Source of the DNA: Corynebacterium mucifaciens
GTDB taxonomy: Bacteria > Actinomycetota > Actinomycetes > Mycobacteriales > Mycobacteriaceae
NCBI RefSeq assembly: GCF_012396315.1
Contig: NZ_JAAXPF010000002.1
Location: 124,001 to 188,000 of the forward strand
Length of the DNA stretch: 64,000 bases
Reading direction: 5' to 3'
The notes beneath the pieces are model-generated. The model saw only the letters and a program-made list of their open reading frames with translations. It was not told where the DNA came from and did no database searches. The translations under genes were made by a program, and so were the position numbers. How positions within the stretch are numbered: the stretch's first letter is position 1; each line of letters opens with the position of its first letter. This document shows positions 9,474 to 20,477 of the stretch, piece by piece.

Positions 9474-10136
9474 ATGATTCAGATTGCCCCATCAATTCTG
9501 GCTGCCAACTACGCCACGCTCGGCGAGGACGTGCGCAAGGTGGCGAACGCGGACCTGATCCACGTGGACATCATGGACGGCCACTTTGTGCCCAACCTTT
9601 CATTCGGCCCGGACGTGACCAAGGCGGTCAACGGGGTCACAGACCAGTTCCTGGACATGCATTTGATGATCGAGGAGCCTGAGCGTTGGTTCGACACCTA
9701 TGTGCGTGCCGGCGGCGACCGCCTTGTGTTCCACGTCGAGGCCACCGATGACCACGTCGGGGCCGCCAAGCAGTGCCGCGAGCTGGGGGTGCAATCGGGG
9801 TTTGCCATCAAGCCCGGCACCGCGATCGAGCCATACCTGGACGACCTCGAGCACTTCGACCAAGTGATGGTGATGAGCGTGGAGCCCGGGTTTGGCGGCC
9901 AGAAATTTATGCCGGAGGTGCTGAGCAAGGTGATGGTGCTGCGCGACCGCATCGCGGAGGCAGGCCTGGACACCATCATTGGCATCGACGGCGGCATCGC
10001 GGGCGCGACCATCGCCCAGGCTGCAGAGGCCGGCGTGGACGCGTTCGTGGCCGGTTCCGCAGTCTTTGGTGCCGGTAACCCGGCCGAGGCGGTGGAGCGT
10101 CTGCGCGAGCTTGCCCGCGAGGCGACGCAAGCGTGA
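9474..10136 (+). CDS. rpe: Ribulose-phosphate 3-epimerase
   Basis: Interconverts ribulose 5-phosphate and xylulose 5-phosphate. The 220-residue TIM barrel has the expected APSILAANYATLG start, VDIMDGHFVPNLSFGP, MLHL-like DMHLMIE, VEPGFGGQKF and IDGGI phosphate-binding segments. The ATG at 9474 follows rsmB by 5 bases; TAGGGT at 9461-9466 is 7 nt before the ATG and may be a -10 box for a leaderless transcript. ribD overlaps its stop (GTGA). Its position before the rib genes places a ribulose 5-phosphate enzyme beside the pathway that uses this sugar. Confidence 0.97.
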   Translation: MIQIAPSILAANYATLGEDVRKVANADLIHVDIMDGHFVPNLSFGPDVTKAVNGVTDQFLDMHLMIEEPERWFDTYVRAGGDRLVFHVEATDDHVGAAKQCRELGVQSGFAIKPGTAIEPYLDDLEHFDQVMVMSVEPGFGGQKFMPEVLSKVMVLRDRIAEAGLDTIIGIDGGIAGATIAQAAEAGVDAFVAGSAVFGAGNPAEAVERLRELAREATQA

Positions 10137-11131
10137 CGGAGGAACTCGGCGCTATTTCCGCCGCGATTGCGGCAGGTGAATCCGTCCGTGGCACAACGTC
10201 GCCGAACCCGCCGGTGGGCTGCGCGCTTGTCAGCGCCTCCGGTGAGCTCATCGCAACCGGCGCGACCTCGCCAGCGGGCGGGCCGCACGCGGAGATCAAC
10301 GCCCTGCGACAGGCGGGTGCGCGCGCCCGGGGCGCCACCGCCGTGGTGACCCTGGAGCCGTGCAGCCACATTGGTCGCACCGGCCCGTGCGCCCGCGCGC
10401 TCGTGGAGGCGGGGGTCAAACGGGTGGTGTATTTCACCGCCGACCCCAACAAAGCAGCTGCCGGCGGGGCCGCGTACCTGCGGGACCACGGCGTTGAGGT
10501 GGACTTCCAGCCGGTGCGGGTGGCGGCGCTGCAACCATGGCTGCGCTCCGTGCGACACGGTCGCCCGAGCGTGACGCTGAAGTTCGCCTCCACGCTCGAC
10601 GGTTTCACCGCCGCAGCTGACGGCACGAGTAAGTGGATCACAGGCGAAGCAGCCAGGGGACAGGTGCACGAGGACCGCGCGAAGATCGATGCGATCATCG
10701 TCGGCACCGGCACCGCGATCGCGGACGACCCGTCGCTGACCGCACGGTTTCCCGACGGCACGCTTCGACAGCACCAGCCGCGCCGCGTGGTTATCGGCTC
10801 ACGCGAGGTCCCCGAGGGCAACCTCTCGCGCCTGGGATTCGAGCAGTACGCCACGCCTCACGAGGCGCTGGACGCGCTGTGGCACACCGGGGCGCGCGAC
10901 GTGCTGGTCGAAGGTGGGGCGACACTCGCCGCGAGTTTCCTCGAGCTGGATTTGGTGGACACGGTGCAGGCCTATATTGCGCCCGCGCTCCTCGGCGCCG
11001 GCCGCGGGGTCCTGGATCGTGCGATCGCGGGCACCATCGCCGACGCTTACCGCTTCCGCACCACCGCGGTGCGGCAGGTGGGCGATGACGTGTTCATAGA
11101 AATGGAGAGAGATGTTTACGGGACTTATTGA
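10133..11131 (+). CDS. ribD: Bifunctional diaminohydroxyphosphoribosylaminopyrimidine deaminase / reductase
   Basis: Carries out the second and third steps of riboflavin synthesis. The N-terminal deaminase (residues 1-145) has the zinc-binding HAE and EPCSHIGRTGPC motifs; the C-terminal reductase contains TLKFASTLDGFTAAADGTSKWITG. The 332-residue length is normal. The GTG start overlaps the rpe stop and the 3' end overlaps ribE by 20 bases, so expression of the three genes is probably coupled. Confidence 0.96.
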   Translation: MTEELGAISAAIAAGESVRGTTSPNPPVGCALVSASGELIATGATSPAGGPHAEINALRQAGARARGATAVVTLEPCSHIGRTGPCARALVEAGVKRVVYFTADPNKAAAGGAAYLRDHGVEVDFQPVRVAALQPWLRSVRHGRPSVTLKFASTLDGFTAAADGTSKWITGEAARGQVHEDRAKIDAIIVGTGTAIADDPSLTARFPDGTLRQHQPRRVVIGSREVPEGNLSRLGFEQYATPHEALDALWHTGARDVLVEGGATLAASFLELDLVDTVQAYIAPALLGAGRGVLDRAIAGTIADAYRFRTTAVRQVGDDVFIEMERDVYGTY

Positions 11132-11699
11132 GGAAATCGGAACGGTGGAAGAGCTGGTGCCGCTTGGCGACGCCGTCCGGATCGCCGTGCGCGCCCCCAA
11201 GGTCACCCAAGACGCGGCCGCCGGCGACTCGATCGCCGTGGACGGCGTGTGCCTGACTGTGGTGGACAACGCCTCCGGCACCTTTACCGCGGACGTCATG
11301 CGCGAGACGTTGGATCGCTCGCGGCTCGGCTCCTACGCACCCGGGTCGCGGGTCAATCTTGAGCGCGCGCTCGCGGCCGGCCAGCGCATGGGCGGCCACA
11401 TCGTTCAAGGACACGTCGACGGCGTGGCCGAGGTGGTTTCGCGGACAGCTTCGGAACACTGGGAGGTCGTGCGCTTCACGTTGCCGCAGCAGTTAAACCG
11501 CTATGTCGTGGAGAAGGGGTCGATCGCCGTCAATGGCACGTCCTTGACCGTCTCGGCGGTGAGTGAGGGGTACTTCGAGGTGTCGCTCATCCCCACCACG
11601 CTGAGCGAGACCACCGCCGGCGCGCTACAACCGGGCGACCCAGTGAACCTGGAAGTAGACGTGGTGGCCAAATACGTTGAAAAAATGGTGCAGGGTTAG
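11112..11699 (+). CDS. ribE: Riboflavin synthase alpha chain
   Basis: Dismutates two molecules of 6,7-dimethyl-8-ribityllumazine into riboflavin. The 195-residue protein starts with the diagnostic [12 protein letters not shown] and shows the two lumazine-binding repeats, each with a VDGVCLTV- or VNGTSLTV-like segment; [10 protein letters not shown] marks the second half. It starts inside ribD (20-base overlap). The gene is called ribC in some species. Confidence 0.96.
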   Translation: MFTGLIEEIGTVEELVPLGDAVRIAVRAPKVTQDAAAGDSIAVDGVCLTVVDNASGTFTADVMRETLDRSRLGSYAPGSRVNLERALAAGQRMGGHIVQGHVDGVAEVVSRTASEHWEVVRFTLPQQLNRYVVEKGSIAVNGTSLTVSAVSEGYFEVSLIPTTLSETTAGALQPGDPVNLEVDVVAKYVEKMVQG

Positions 11700-11710
11700 G
11701 GTTGAGCGCT

Positions 11711-12988
11711 ATGACTTCCCTCAACTCGTTGAACTCCACGTTGGATACTGTCGAGGAGGCCGTCGCTGCCATCCGCGCAGGTAAGGCCGTTGTCGTGGTG
11801 GACAGCGAGGACCGGGAAAACGAGGGCGACCTCATCTTCGCCGCCCAGGACGCAACACCGGAACTCGTCGCCTTCACGGTGCGCCACACGTCCGGCTACA
11901 TCTGCGTGTCCATGTCGGACGAGCGCGCCACCGTGCTCGAGCTGCCGCCGATGGTGGCCAACAACCAGGATCTCCACGGCACCGCCTACGCGGTCACCGT
12001 CGACGCGGCCACAGGCACCACCGGCATCTCCGCCCGCTCGCGCGCGACCACTATCGCAATGCTTGCCGACGGCTCCGCCACCCCCGCCTCCTTTACCCGG
12101 CCCGGCCACGTGGTCCCGTTGCGGGCGAAGGCAGGTGGCGTCCTCGAGCGACCCGGCCACACCGAAGCAGCGGTGGATCTTGCGCGCCTGGCCGGCAAGG
12201 CGCCTGTGGGGGCGTTGTGCGAGATCGTCTCCGAGGACGACCCCACGGACATGGCGCGGTTCGCAGAGCTGCGTCGCTTCGCTGACACCCATAACCTGCC
12301 CATGATTTCCATCGAGCAGCTGGCAGACTACCGCCGCCACCACGAGCGCACCGTTGAGCGCGTCACGGAGGCGGCGCTGCCCACCGAGTACGGCGAGTTC
12401 ACCGCAGTGGGCTATCGCGATACCGTCACCGGGGTGGAGCATGTGGCGTTGGTGGCCGGAGGCGTCGACACGCTCGCGGGCGCGGACGACGTGCTCGTCC
12501 GGGTGCACTCGGAGTGCCTGACGGGCGACGTGTTCGCCTCAAAGCGCTGCGATTGCGGGCCGCAGCTGCACGAATCCATGCGCCGCATCCAGCAGGCCGG
12601 CCGCGGCGTGGTGGTGTACCTGCGAGGGCACGAGGGCCGTGGCATCGGGTTGCTGGCCAAGCTGCAGGCTTACCGCCTGCAAGATCAGGGTTTGGACACG
12701 GTGGACGCCAACCTGGAGCAGGGTTTGCCAGCGGACGCGAGGGAGTATTCCGCCGCGGGGCAGATCCTGGCCGATCTCGGGGTGGACTCATTCGAGCTCC
12801 TTACTAACAACCCCGACAAAACCGACGCGCTGACGGGTTACGGCCCCGAGGTGGCGAGCCGCAGTAGGATCGAAATCGTTCCCACACACGACAACATCAA
12901 GTACCTGCGCACAAAGCGCGACCGGATGGGGCACGACCTGCCCGGCGTAGCCGAATGGCTGGCCGCGCATCCGGGGTACGGACACTAA
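11711..12988 (+). CDS. ribBA: Bifunctional 3,4-dihydroxy-2-butanone 4-phosphate synthase / GTP cyclohydrolase II
   Basis: Supplies both precursors of riboflavin: from ribulose 5-phosphate (N-terminal half, with [15 protein letters not shown], about residues 30-45) and from GTP (C-terminal half, with zinc-binding [14 protein letters not shown] and the [11 protein letters not shown] motif). 425 residues from the ATG at 11711. A TTG at 11702, in frame, would add three residues; the ATG has the better spacing from TTAGGG. ribH follows after 9 bases. Confidence 0.95.
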   Translation: MTSLNSLNSTLDTVEEAVAAIRAGKAVVVVDSEDRENEGDLIFAAQDATPELVAFTVRHTSGYICVSMSDERATVLELPPMVANNQDLHGTAYAVTVDAATGTTGISARSRATTIAMLADGSATPASFTRPGHVVPLRAKAGGVLERPGHTEAAVDLARLAGKAPVGALCEIVSEDDPTDMARFAELRRFADTHNLPMISIEQLADYRRHHERTVERVTEAALPTEYGEFTAVGYRDTVTGVEHVALVAGGVDTLAGADDVLVRVHSECLTGDVFASKRCDCGPQLHESMRRIQQAGRGVVVYLRGHEGRGIGLLAKLQAYRLQDQGLDTVDANLEQGLPADAREYSAAGQILADLGVDSFELLTNNPDKTDALTGYGPEVASRSRIEIVPTHDNIKYLRTKRDRMGHDLPGVAEWLAAHPGYGH

Positions 12989-12997
12989 GGAGCACCA

Positions 12998-13483
12998 GTG
13001 GCATCGACCGGAGCACCAGAGGACTATTCCATACACGCGGAGGGCATGACCATCGCGGTCGTCTACACCCGCTGGAACGACAAAATCGTCGACCTGCTGC
13101 GCAGCGGTGCGCGGGATGAAGCGCGAGAACTCGGTGTGAAGGTGGAGGAGTACGCCGTGGCCGGAGCCCTGGAGCTGCCGGTGGTCGTGCAGGCGTGCGC
13201 GCGGCGCTACGACGCGGTTGTGGCCCTCGGCTGCGTCATCCGCGGGGAAACGGCGCACTTCCAATATGTGTGCGACTCCGTCACTGCCGGTTTGACCAGG
13301 GTGGCGCTGGACGAGCAAACCCCGGTGGGCAACGGCGTGCTCACCGTCGACGACGAGGACCAGGCCTATGAGCGCGCCGGCGGGGAAGACGCAAAGGAGG
13401 ACAAAGGCGCGGAGGCAATGCGAGCGGCCGCCGGCACCGCCGCTGAGCTGCGCAAGGTTCGTGCCTTGCCGTTGAAGGGTTAA
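12998..13483 (+). CDS. ribH: 6,7-dimethyl-8-ribityllumazine synthase
   Basis: Penultimate enzyme of riboflavin synthesis; family members assemble into pentamers or 60-mers. The 161-residue protein has VYTRWNDKIVD, the GALELP segment, GCVIRGETAHFQYV with the catalytic His, and GVLTVDDEDQA. The GTG start follows a strong AAGGAG site. It is the last gene of the rib cluster. No FMN riboswitch is visible ahead of the cluster. Confidence 0.96.
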   Translation: MASTGAPEDYSIHAEGMTIAVVYTRWNDKIVDLLRSGARDEARELGVKVEEYAVAGALELPVVVQACARRYDAVVALGCVIRGETAHFQYVCDSVTAGLTRVALDEQTPVGNGVLTVDDEDQAYERAGGEDAKEDKGAEAMRAAAGTAAELRKVRALPLKG

Positions 13484-13556
13484 GGTAACCGGAAAGCGTG
13501 GCGCGCCTGCGGGCGTCGAAACGCACGTAGCTCGAGCGTTTGTAAGGAGAGTGGGA

Positions 13557-14090
13557 GTGGCTCACCAGCACAACCCGACGGAACTTTCGGGCCCGGACGA
13601 GGTTGCCTACCTCAACGCGCTCGACCCGCACGCGACCACAACCACGAAGCCGTGGGAGCTTGAGATCTCGTCCAAGTTTTTGCGCACCGTGGCCGTGGGC
13701 TGGGTCGTCTTGGTTATGGCAGTGCACTTTTTCATGGCCTGGGCCGTGGACGCGGAGTTCACGGGCGTCGCCATCACCGGCCTAGATAAATTCGCCTTCA
13801 TCGGCGTCGGCCTCGTCATCTCACTCCTGTCGTGGGTCGCCCTGACGCGCCCACGCGTGCGTGCGAACGAGGACGGCGTGCAGGTACGTAACATCATCGG
13901 AACCCGTTACTACCCGTGGGTGGTGATCTACGGGCTGAGCTTTCCCAAGGGCTCGCGCATGGCGCGGCTGGAACTGCCGGAGTTCGAATACGTCCCACTG
14001 TGGGCCATTCAATCCGGCGACAAGGAGCGGGCGCTGAAGGCCGTGGACGACTTCCGGGCTCTGGAAGCCCAGTACATGCCGCAGGATTAA
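13557..14090 (+). CDS. PH-domain (Rv1417-like) membrane protein
   Basis: A 177-residue protein with two membrane segments (about residues 45-65 and 75-95) followed by a bacterial PH-like domain beginning RVRANEDGVQVRNIIGTRYYPW. Mycobacterium has a similar conserved membrane protein at the same place (after ribH, before uvrC), so the position is ancient; the function is unknown. I chose the GTG at 13557 because AAGGAGA ends 6 bases before it; a GTG at 13551 is possible. A small stem (13519-13524 with 13536-13541) precedes the gene. Confidence 0.8.
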   Translation: MAHQHNPTELSGPDEVAYLNALDPHATTTTKPWELEISSKFLRTVAVGWVVLVMAVHFFMAWAVDAEFTGVAITGLDKFAFIGVGLVISLLSWVALTRPRVRANEDGVQVRNIIGTRYYPWVVIYGLSFPKGSRMARLELPEFEYVPLWAIQSGDKERALKAVDDFRALEAQYMPQD

Positions 14091-14093
14091 CCC

Positions 14094-16157
14094 TTGGCAG
14101 ATCCGCAGAGTTACCGCCCAGCGCCGGGCACAATCCCGACCGATCCGGGCGTATATAAGTTCCGTGACCGCGATGGCCGCGTCATCTACGTGGGTAAAGC
14201 AAAGAACCTGCGTGCGCGCCTGAACAACTACTTCCAGCCGCCGAACACGCTGCACCCGCGCACCCGCCAGATGGTGTACACGGGCGCCTCAGTGGAGTGG
14301 ACCGTTGTGGCCTCCGAGGTGGAGGCGCTACAGCTGGAATACACCTGGATCAAGCGGTTCGACCCGTGGTTCAACGTCATGTACCGCGACGACAAGACGT
14401 ACCCGATGCTCGCGGTCAGCGTGAGGGAGCGCTACCCGCGCGCGTTTTTCTACCGCGGCCCGAAGCGCAAGGGTGTGCGCTACTTCGGCCCGTACTCTCA
14501 TGCGTGGGCCGTGCGCGAGACGCTGGATCTGCTTACCCGCGTTTTCCCAATACGCACATGCTCAAACGGAGTGTTCAACCGCCACGAGTCGCTCGGGCGG
14601 CCGTGCCTGCTGGGATACATCGACAAGTGCGCGGCCCCGTGCGTGGGGCGCGTGGACGAGGCGGAGTACGACGAGATTGTCCAGGGCTTCCTCGGCTTCA
14701 TGTCCGGCCGCACGGATCAACTGGTGCGCGGCATCACCACGCAGATGACCGAGGCGGCGGAGAACTTGGAGTTCGAACGCGCGGCGAGGCTGCGCGACGA
14801 CTTGGGGGCGGTGAACAAGGTCATGGAGCGCCAGACGGTGGTGCTGGGCCAAGACACCGACGCCGACATCATCGCGTTCGACACCGACGAACTTGAGGCC
14901 GCGGTGCAGATCTTCAACGTCCGGGACGGCCGCATCAAGGCGCAGCGCGGCTGGGTGGTCGAGAAAACCGGCGACGAGCCGGGCGCCTCCGAGCGCCTTG
15001 ATGAGGGCCAAGCAGATCCGACGTTGCCCACCTTGATGCAGAACTTCCTCGTGCAGTACTACTCGGATGCCGTTGAGCGGGTGCGCCTTGAGCAGGAAGA
15101 AGACCGGAAGATCGAGGCGCAGAAGGTGCGCCGCCGCGGTGTCGACCAAGAATCGCGCGCGAAGGCGGAGGCGCCGATGCCGGTGCCCCGCGAGATCCTC
15201 GTGGAGGCGTCGCCGGCAGAACTGCCGGAGGTTACGGAACTGCTGGCGGAACTTCGCGGCGGGCCCGTCGACATCCGCGTGCCGCAGCGCGGCGACAAGC
15301 GGGCGCTGATGGAGACCGTGCACAAGAACGCGGCGGAGGCGCTGCACCAGCACAAGCTCAAGCGAGTGGGCGACCTCACGGCCCGCTCGCAGGCCCTGCA
15401 GGATATCCAAGATGCGCTGGGCATGGACGAGGCGCCGCTTCGCATCGAGTGCACGGATATTTCGCACATTCAGGGCACGGACGTCGTTGCGTCGCTGGTG
15501 GTGTTCGAGGACGGGCTTCCCAAGAAGAACGACTACCGCCGCTACCGCATCAAGGAGGCCGCCGGTGACGGCCATTCCAACGACGTCGGCTCCATTGCAG
15601 AAGTGACCCGCCGCCGTTTCAAGCGCTACAACGAAGACAAGTTGGCGAACCCGGACGAGGTGGCAGACGAGCAGACTTTCGAGGACGAGGCGGACGAGAC
15701 CACGGGCGCGAAGCGCTTTGCGTACCCGCCCCAGTTATTCATCGTGGACGGCGGCAAGCCCCAGGTTACGGCCGCGCAGGAGGTGTTCGACGAGCTCGGC
15801 ATCGTGGATGTGCAGCTCATCGGCCTCGCGAAGCGCTTGGAAGAGGTCTGGGTGCCGGACGACGACGAGCCGGTTATCTTGCCCCGTAACTCGGAGGGCA
15901 TGTACCTGCTGCAGCAGGTGCGCGACGAGGCGCACCGTTTCGCCATCACCTACCACCGCCAGCAGCGATCCAAGCGCATGCGCTCCTCCGCGCTCGACGC
16001 CGTTCCGGGGCTGGGGCCCGCCCGCCGCACGGACCTGGTCAAGCACTTCGGCTCGGTAAAGAAGATCAAGGAGGCGTCGGTCGAGGAGATCCAGCAGGTC
16101 AAGGGCGTTGGACCAAAGTTGGCCGAGACCATCTACAACCACCTGCACGACCAGTAG
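14094..16157 (+). CDS. uvrC: UvrABC system protein C
   Basis: Makes both incisions in nucleotide excision repair. The 687-residue product has the N-terminal GIY-YIG nuclease ([20 protein letters not shown]), a central UVR motif for UvrB binding ([20 protein letters not shown], about residues 215-235), the RNase H-like C-terminal nuclease ([20 protein letters not shown]) and a final helix-hairpin-helix pair. The start is TTG at 14094, 3 bases after the upstream gene. An acidic insert ([20 protein letters not shown]) sits in the C-terminal nuclease domain. Confidence 0.96.
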   Translation: MADPQSYRPAPGTIPTDPGVYKFRDRDGRVIYVGKAKNLRARLNNYFQPPNTLHPRTRQMVYTGASVEWTVVASEVEALQLEYTWIKRFDPWFNVMYRDDKTYPMLAVSVRERYPRAFFYRGPKRKGVRYFGPYSHAWAVRETLDLLTRVFPIRTCSNGVFNRHESLGRPCLLGYIDKCAAPCVGRVDEAEYDEIVQGFLGFMSGRTDQLVRGITTQMTEAAENLEFERAARLRDDLGAVNKVMERQTVVLGQDTDADIIAFDTDELEAAVQIFNVRDGRIKAQRGWVVEKTGDEPGASERLDEGQADPTLPTLMQNFLVQYYSDAVERVRLEQEEDRKIEAQKVRRRGVDQESRAKAEAPMPVPREILVEASPAELPEVTELLAELRGGPVDIRVPQRGDKRALMETVHKNAAEALHQHKLKRVGDLTARSQALQDIQDALGMDEAPLRIECTDISHIQGTDVVASLVVFEDGLPKKNDYRRYRIKEAAGDGHSNDVGSIAEVTRRRFKRYNEDKLANPDEVADEQTFEDEADETTGAKRFAYPPQLFIVDGGKPQVTAAQEVFDELGIVDVQLIGLAKRLEEVWVPDDDEPVILPRNSEGMYLLQQVRDEAHRFAITYHRQQRSKRMRSSALDAVPGLGPARRTDLVKHFGSVKKIKEASVEEIQQVKGVGPKLAETIYNHLHDQ

Positions 16158-16208
16158 CACGCGGCTTCTCGACGCCGCTTCGCTGCCGCCTTGTCTAGGA
16201 TGAGGGCT

Positions 16209-17120
16209 ATGCCCACCACACCCCACACCCACGCGTTGCCCCACGACACCACTGAGGCGCGGACGCGCCCGGTAATCATCACGGGCCTGTCCGGTGGCGG
16301 CTTGTCCACCGCAGCGAAGGTGTTCGAGGACAAAGGCTACTTCGTCTCCCAGAACCTGCCTCCGCAGCTCATCCTGGAGCTCGTCGATCTCGCCGCGGCG
16401 GATGATTCTCCCGTCGACCGCCTCGCGGTTGTCACCGACGTCCGTGCGTCGATGTTCAAAGGCTCGCTGATGAGCACCATCGCGGGGATACGCGAGCGCG
16501 GGTACGACCCGTTCATTCTGTTCTTGGAGGCACGCGACGACGTCCTCATCCGCCGTTTCGACTCGGTGCGGCGAACCCACCCGATGCAGGGCGACGGCAC
16601 GCTGCAGTCCGGGATTGAGCGCGAGCGCGAGGCGATGGAGGACCTCCGGGCCTCCGCCGACGTCATCATCGACACGACCAGCTTGTCGGTGCACGACCTG
16701 CGCCGCGCGGTGGAGGCGTCGGTGGGTGAACTACCCCTCGGGCGGCAGCACATCACCATCGAATCCTTCGGGTTCAAGCACGGCTCACCGCGTGACGCCG
16801 ATATCGTGCTCGACGTCCGGTTCTTGCCAAACCCGTACTGGGTGGAGGAGCTGCGCGAATTCCGCGGTGTAGACAAGGCGGTGGCCGACTACGTGCTGAG
16901 CCAGGAGGGTGCCAGGGACTACGTCGACAACGTCGTCGAGTTGCTCTCGAGCACCCTTGGGGGCTACCGCCACGAGGGCAAGGACTTCATTACCGTCGGT
17001 GTCGGCTGCACGGGTGGACACCACCGCTCGGTTGCGGTGGCAGAGGCGATCGGCAAGCGGCTGAGCCAGCAGGGCCAGGTGGACGTCAATGTCATCCACC
17101 GTGACCTTGAGCGCCACTAA
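16209..17120 (+). CDS. rapZ: RapZ/YvcJ-family nucleotide-binding protein
   Basis: A 303-residue P-loop protein of the RapZ/YvcJ family, which in other bacteria binds RNA or nucleotides and controls aminosugar metabolism. Visible motifs are the P-loop [10 protein letters not shown], the [10 protein letters not shown] segment and the C-terminal [17 protein letters not shown]. The P-loop has GGLST where GAGRST is common. It stands in the conserved uvrC-rapZ-yvcK-whiA order of actinobacteria and firmicutes. The ATG at 16209 has TAGGAT (16196-16201) 7 nt before it, so the mRNA may be leaderless. Confidence 0.93.
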   Translation: MPTTPHTHALPHDTTEARTRPVIITGLSGGGLSTAAKVFEDKGYFVSQNLPPQLILELVDLAAADDSPVDRLAVVTDVRASMFKGSLMSTIAGIRERGYDPFILFLEARDDVLIRRFDSVRRTHPMQGDGTLQSGIEREREAMEDLRASADVIIDTTSLSVHDLRRAVEASVGELPLGRQHITIESFGFKHGSPRDADIVLDVRFLPNPYWVEELREFRGVDKAVADYVLSQEGARDYVDNVVELLSSTLGGYRHEGKDFITVGVGCTGGHHRSVAVAEAIGKRLSQQGQVDVNVIHRDLERH

Positions 17121-17153
17121 CCCCACACACCAGGCCAGAGAAAGAAGGGTCAA

Positions 17154-18119
17154 GTGAGCCATGTGTCGTATGCGTGCCTTGGGGGAGGGCACGGCCTGTA
17201 CCAGACGCTGACCGCCGCACGCGCGGCGGGAGCTTCCACCATTAACGCCGTAGTCACGGTGGCTGATGACGGAGGATCGTCCGGCCGTCTTCGCCGCGAG
17301 ATGGACATTGTTCCCCCAGGTGATCTGCGTATGGCGCTCGCCGCGCTAACAGCGAGCGACGAGGACGGCTCGATTTGGCGCGAGACGCTTCAGCACCGGT
17401 TCGGGGGCCACGGAGCGATGGCGGGCCACGCCCTAGGCAACCTCCTCATCACTGGGCTTGCGGAGCGCCTCGGCGACACGCAGGCGGCTCTCGACCGAGT
17501 CGCGGCGTGGACAGGATCCGCGGGCAGGGTGATCCCCGTGTGCCCCCAGCCCCTCGACATCGAGGCGGAAGTTGCGGGGTTAGACGACGATCCTCGTGTG
17601 CTGCGTGCAGTGCGCGGGCAGGTCGCGGTGGCGACTACTCCTGGCGCGGTGCGGCGAGTGCGGCTGATCCCTGCGCGGCCGGCGGCCAGCGCCGCAGCGG
17701 TGCGGGCGGTCCTGGATGCCGATGTGGTGACTATCGGACCCGGCTCCTGGTTCTCGTCCGTCATCCCGCACATTCTCGTCCCCGATATCGCGCAGGCGCT
17801 TAACGAGACGGACGCGACCGTCGTGGTCATCCTCAACTTGTCCCCGGAGGCGGGGGAGACGCCGGGTTTCAGCACCGAGCGCCATATCCACGTCTTCTCG
17901 CAGCACGCCCCGGACCTGCGGGTGGATTATGTGCTTGCGGACGAGCACACAGCCACGTCCCCCGGCGAGCGGGACAACATCGCGCGGGCCGCGGGCCGAT
18001 TGGGCGCACAGGTGGTGTTTGCGCCGCTGCGTGAGGTGGGGGACGACCGGGTGGCCTCGAACCGGCACGACCCCGACAAACTGGCAGCTGCCCTCAAGGC
18101 ACTTGGCCCCACGCGATAG
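17154..18119 (+). CDS. yvcK: YvcK/CofD-like gluconeogenesis factor
   Basis: A 321-residue member of the YvcK (CuvA) family, needed in other bacteria for growth on gluconeogenic carbon and for cell-wall synthesis, and known to bind UDP-sugars. It has the N-terminal GGGHGLYQTL and VTVADDGGSSGRLR nucleotide-binding segments and the PPGDLRMALAAL motif. The GTG start follows AGAAGGG. The gene lies between rapZ and whiA as in many Gram-positives. Confidence 0.93.
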   Translation: MSHVSYACLGGGHGLYQTLTAARAAGASTINAVVTVADDGGSSGRLRREMDIVPPGDLRMALAALTASDEDGSIWRETLQHRFGGHGAMAGHALGNLLITGLAERLGDTQAALDRVAAWTGSAGRVIPVCPQPLDIEAEVAGLDDDPRVLRAVRGQVAVATTPGAVRRVRLIPARPAASAAAVRAVLDADVVTIGPGSWFSSVIPHILVPDIAQALNETDATVVVILNLSPEAGETPGFSTERHIHVFSQHAPDLRVDYVLADEHTATSPGERDNIARAAGRLGAQVVFAPLREVGDDRVASNRHDPDKLAAALKALGPTR

Positions 18120-18165
18120 ACTGCTGGGCGATTCGCACCTGCACGATAGACGAGGGGAGGCGCCG

Positions 18166-19134
18166 GTGGCGCTGACGGCCAAGGTCAAAGATGAGCTTTT
18201 GCGCGCCACGGGCGGCGGCTTGGAAGCGCGCGGAGCCGAAGCGACCGCGCTGATTCGCTTCGGCGGGGAGCTGCGTCCGGCTGAGCGGGGTGTCGCCATT
18301 GTTGCTGGCTTTGCCGAGGAGGCAGTCGCCCGTCGCTTGGCCCGCACGCTGACAGATCTATGCGCGGTCAGCGCGCCGGTGGAGCTCATTCCGGCATCGT
18401 CCGCCAGCCGGGATTGCCGTTATGAAGTCCGGGTTGGGGACGGCGCGGCGGACGTTATTCGCTCGCTGAAGCTCGTTACCGCGTCCGGTCACCCGGTAGT
18501 CGGCATGCCGCGTCAGATCATCTCGGGTCCCATGGCCGGGGTTGAGGCCGCGTGGCGCGGAGCGTTTCTTGCCCGTGGCCGGCTCACTGAGCCGGGTCGC
18601 GCCGCAAGCCTCGAGGTAGCGTGCCCAGGCCAAGAGGCGGCACTTGCCCTAGTGGGCTTGGCTCGGAGAATGGGGCTCACGGCGAAGACTCGCGAGACCC
18701 GAGGTATCGAGCGCGTGACCTTGCGCGATGGCGAGGCAATCGGCATATTGCTCAGCCGCATGGGTGCGCCCGCCGCCCGTATCGAATGGGACACCAAGCG
18801 CGAAACCCGGGCGGCCACCGCGAAGACGAATAGTCGTCTCGCCACGTTCGACGACGCGAACACGCGCCGCTCCGCGCAGGCGGCTGCAGCCGCGGCCGCT
18901 CGCGTGGAACGGGCGATGGACATTCTCGGTGACGACGTTCCTGAGCACCTCGCCGAAGCCGGCTTCCTCCGTGTCGAGCACCGTCACGCGTCACTGGAGG
19001 AGCTCGGTCGGCTGGCGGATCCGCAAATGACCAAGGACGCGGTCGCAGGCCGCATTCGTCGCCTCCTGTCGCTTGCCGACAAACGGGCGGCAGAACTCGG
19101 CATTGAAGACACTCACGGGACAGCAACCACTTAG
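18166..19134 (+). CDS. whiA: WhiA sporulation/division transcription regulator
   Basis: A 322-residue WhiA protein: an N-terminal LAGLIDADG-like domain without nuclease residues, then a C-terminal helix-turn-helix (HASLEELGRLADPQMTKDAV). In Streptomyces WhiA partners WhiB to switch on division genes; in corynebacteria it probably has a related role. The start is GTG at 18166 behind a perfect GGGGAGG ribosome site. The gene closes the rapZ-yvcK-whiA group. Confidence 0.95.
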   Translation: MALTAKVKDELLRATGGGLEARGAEATALIRFGGELRPAERGVAIVAGFAEEAVARRLARTLTDLCAVSAPVELIPASSASRDCRYEVRVGDGAADVIRSLKLVTASGHPVVGMPRQIISGPMAGVEAAWRGAFLARGRLTEPGRAASLEVACPGQEAALALVGLARRMGLTAKTRETRGIERVTLRDGEAIGILLSRMGAPAARIEWDTKRETRAATAKTNSRLATFDDANTRRSAQAAAAAAARVERAMDILGDDVPEHLAEAGFLRVEHRHASLEELGRLADPQMTKDAVAGRIRRLLSLADKRAAELGIEDTHGTATT

Positions 19135-19153
19135 GCCGGCATTCAGTGGCATT

Positions 19154-19186
19154 TGTCACACCGGGTCCTGTCTGTGTCACGCCGGG
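19154..19186. promoter_or_regulatory. Tandem TGTCACNCCGGG direct repeats upstream of gap
   Basis: TGTCACACCGGG (19154-19165) and TGTCACGCCGGG (19175-19186) repeat with a 21-bp period, two turns of DNA, so both would lie on one face. They lie in the 240-bp gap between whiA and gap, about 140 bp upstream of a -10 candidate TACACT (19327-19332). This suggests a binding site for an activator or repressor; the protein is unknown. Confidence 0.4.
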
Positions 19187-19248
19187 GGTAGAAAACTGCT
19201 GGCGCTCATCCCCCCGCCGCGATCGATCCGGGCTCAAACCCACATTGA

Positions 19249-20385
<1,137 letters not shown>

Positions 20386-20400
20386 GGCGTGACGCTGATA

Positions 20401-20438
20401 CGGGCCCGCAACAATAGTGACGTTGCGGGCCCGTTTTT
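20401..20438 (+). terminator. Rho-independent terminator after gap
   Basis: A 12-bp perfect stem (20401-20412 with 20422-20433), loop of 9 nt, then TTTTT. It lies directly before the pgk promoter (TACGAT, 20441-20446). Confidence 0.92.
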
Positions 20439-20477
20439 CATACGATGGATACGGTTCACACAATGAAGGAGAGACCT

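Noticed and set aside
12989-13556. An FMN riboswitch near the rib genes
   Set aside because: I looked before ribD, ribE and ribH and after ribH; overlapping genes leave no room and no RFN-like sequence is present.
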